Source: an uncultured Burkholderiales bacterium (GTDB lineage: Bacteria > Pseudomonadota > Gammaproteobacteria > Burkholderiales > Burkholderiaceae_E). Taken from it: DNA of 34,153 bases. The stretch covers positions 1 through 34,153 of the forward strand of contig CADEEH010000046.1 of the NCBI GenBank assembly GCA_902826305.1, given 5' to 3'. The stretch's first letter is position 1; every line of letters starts with the position of its first letter. Made by a program: the position numbers and the translations under genes. Shown piece after piece: positions 33,088 through 34,153 of the stretch. The notes below the pieces were generated by a model. It was given only the letters and a program-made list of their open reading frames with translations. It was not told the DNA's origin and searched no databases.

Positions 33088-34153
33088 ATGACCCCGGCGG
33101 TGCTCGCGCAGGCCTTCGCGCTGGTCTTCGACCCGTACGTGCTGACGGTGATCTTCGCCTCGGCGCTGTTCGGCCTGTTCGTCGGCTGCATCCCCGGCCT
33201 GACCGCGACCATGGCCACCGCGCTGCTGGTGCCGGTCACCTTCTTCATGCCGCCGGTGCCGGCGGTCGCGGCGATCGTCACCTGCACCGCGATGGCGATC
33301 TTCGCCGGCGACATCCCCGGCGCGCTGCTGCGCATACCGGGCACACCCGCCTCGGCCGCCTACACCGACGAGGCGTACGCGATGACCCTGAAGGGGCAGG
33401 CCGAGACCGCGCTCGGCGCCGGCCTGGTGTTCTCGGCGATCGGCGGCCTGTTCGGTACGATCGTGATGATCCTGTTCTCGCCGGCGCTGGCGGAGGTGGC
33501 GCTGAACTTCAGCTCGTTCGAGTACTTCTGGCTCGTGGTCCTGGGGCTGGCGGGCGCGGTCTTCATCGGCAACTCGAGTGTGCTCAAGGCATCGATCTCG
33601 CTGCTGCTCGGGCTGCTGGTCGCGTGCATCGGGCTGGAGAATCCGGCCGCACATCCGCGCTTCACCTTCGGGCTGCCGCAACTGATGAGTGGCGTCGAGC
33701 TGATCCCGATGATGGTCGGCATGTTCGCGGTGTCCGAACTGCTGCGCTACATGAGCAGCATCGAACCGCCGCCGGCGATCGCGACCGAACGCATCGGCAA
33801 CGTGTTCGCCGGCATGTGGGACCTGGTCCGGCGTTATCGCTGGCCCCTGCTGCGCGGCAGCGCCCTGGGCACGGTGATCGGCATCCAGCCCGGCTCGGGC
33901 GCCGACATGGCGTCGTGGATGTCGTACGCGATGAGCAAGCGTTTCTCGAAGGAACCCGAGAAGTTCGGCACCGGCCACGTCGAGGGCATCGTCGAGTCGG
34001 GCGCGGCGAACAACTCGTCGCTGGCCGGCGCATGGATCCCGGCGATCGTCTTCGGCATCCCCGGCGATTCGATCACCGCGATCGCGATCGGCGTGTTGTA
34101 CCTGAAGAACATGAACCCGGGGCCGACGATCTTCGTCAACAACCCGCAGAACA
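33088..34153 (+). CDS. tctA: Tripartite tricarboxylate transporter large membrane subunit TctA (partial, C-terminus missing)
   Basis: The frame opens at ATG 33088 (MTPAVLAQAFALVFDPYV) and stays open to the window edge, giving about 355 of the usual ~500 residues. It contains both glycine/proline signatures of TctA: GCIPGLTATMATALLVPVTF near residue 33, and GTVIGIQPGSGADMASWMSY near 262. The second is followed by FGTGHVEGIVESGAANNSS and IVFGIPGDSITAIA. Multiple membrane segments are present. TctA is the translocating subunit that takes ligand from TctC and uses an ion gradient. The remaining C-terminus lies outside the window. Confidence 0.93.
   Translation, partial: MTPAVLAQAFALVFDPYVLTVIFASALFGLFVGCIPGLTATMATALLVPVTFFMPPVPAVAAIVTCTAMAIFAGDIPGALLRIPGTPASAAYTDEAYAMTLKGQAETALGAGLVFSAIGGLFGTIVMILFSPALAEVALNFSSFEYFWLVVLGLAGAVFIGNSSVLKASISLLLGLLVACIGLENPAAHPRFTFGLPQLMSGVELIPMMVGMFAVSELLRYMSSIEPPPAIATERIGNVFAGMWDLVRRYRWPLLRGSALGTVIGIQPGSGADMASWMSYAMSKRFSKEPEKFGTGHVEGIVESGAANNSSLAGAWIPAIVFGIPGDSITAIAIGVLYLKNMNPGPTIFVNNPQN

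Noticed and set aside
1-34153. tRNA, rRNA, integrase, transposase or phage genes
   Set aside because: None is visible on either strand; the region looks like chromosomal backbone.

Overview
The window reads as a chromosomal stretch of a GC-rich betaproteobacterium, most likely a member of the Burkholderiales. Pointers are the strong G/C bias at third codon positions, two Bug/TctC-type solute-binding proteins plus a tctCBA locus, a double-length UvrA of 1967 residues, a textbook OxyR next to RecG, and a MoxR-DUF58-transglutaminase operon. No rRNA, tRNA, CRISPR array, integrase or transposase is visible. Most of the region looks like core chromosome with a few accessory islets.

Layout. Position 1-49 is the start of etfB (minus strand), with a TetR-type operator beside its promoter. 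207-1013 (minus) is an enoyl-CoA hydratase-like protein. 1389-6498 (plus) is a four-gene operon: MoxR ATPase, DUF58 protein, TgpA-like membrane transglutaminase and MltB lytic transglycosylase. 6536-9554 (minus) is a tight three-gene unit: a protein with five tandem ~49-residue repeats, a glutathionyl-hydroquinone reductase and a secreted alpha/beta hydrolase. A small divergent ORF (9639-9854), a CPG2-like glutamate carboxypeptidase (minus) and a lysine-repeat protein with a DUF6321-like domain (plus) follow.

12102-17625 (minus) is a run of ridA, recG, oxyR, cysM and an EamA-family exporter. The last three are joined by 4-nt TTGA overlaps, which suggests a peroxide-sensing, cysteine-making and thiol-exporting module. 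17826-18841 (plus) holds a 53-residue exported peptide, a strong intrinsic terminator and a lipoprotein resembling endostatin-like/DUF1554 proteins. 18860-20548 (minus) holds a GNAT acetyltransferase and an orphan TAXI-type solute-binding protein, separated by a 39-bp tandem repeat and a dispersed 29-bp element.

20728-26631 (plus) is the double UvrA, with four intact ABC ATPase cores. After it come an orphan Tat-type Bug protein, a nitronate monooxygenase (minus) and a two-component system (7TM sensor kinase plus NarL-type regulator, minus). That system is divergent from tctC-tctB-tctA, whose last gene runs off the right edge. The regulator probably controls the adjacent tripartite tricarboxylate transporter, but this is inferred from position only.

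Start codons other than ATG are common here: TTG for cysM, eamA, the TAXI protein, the nitronate monooxygenase and the response regulator; GTG for tctB and the sensor kinase. Several starts are therefore uncertain, and each such entry says so.
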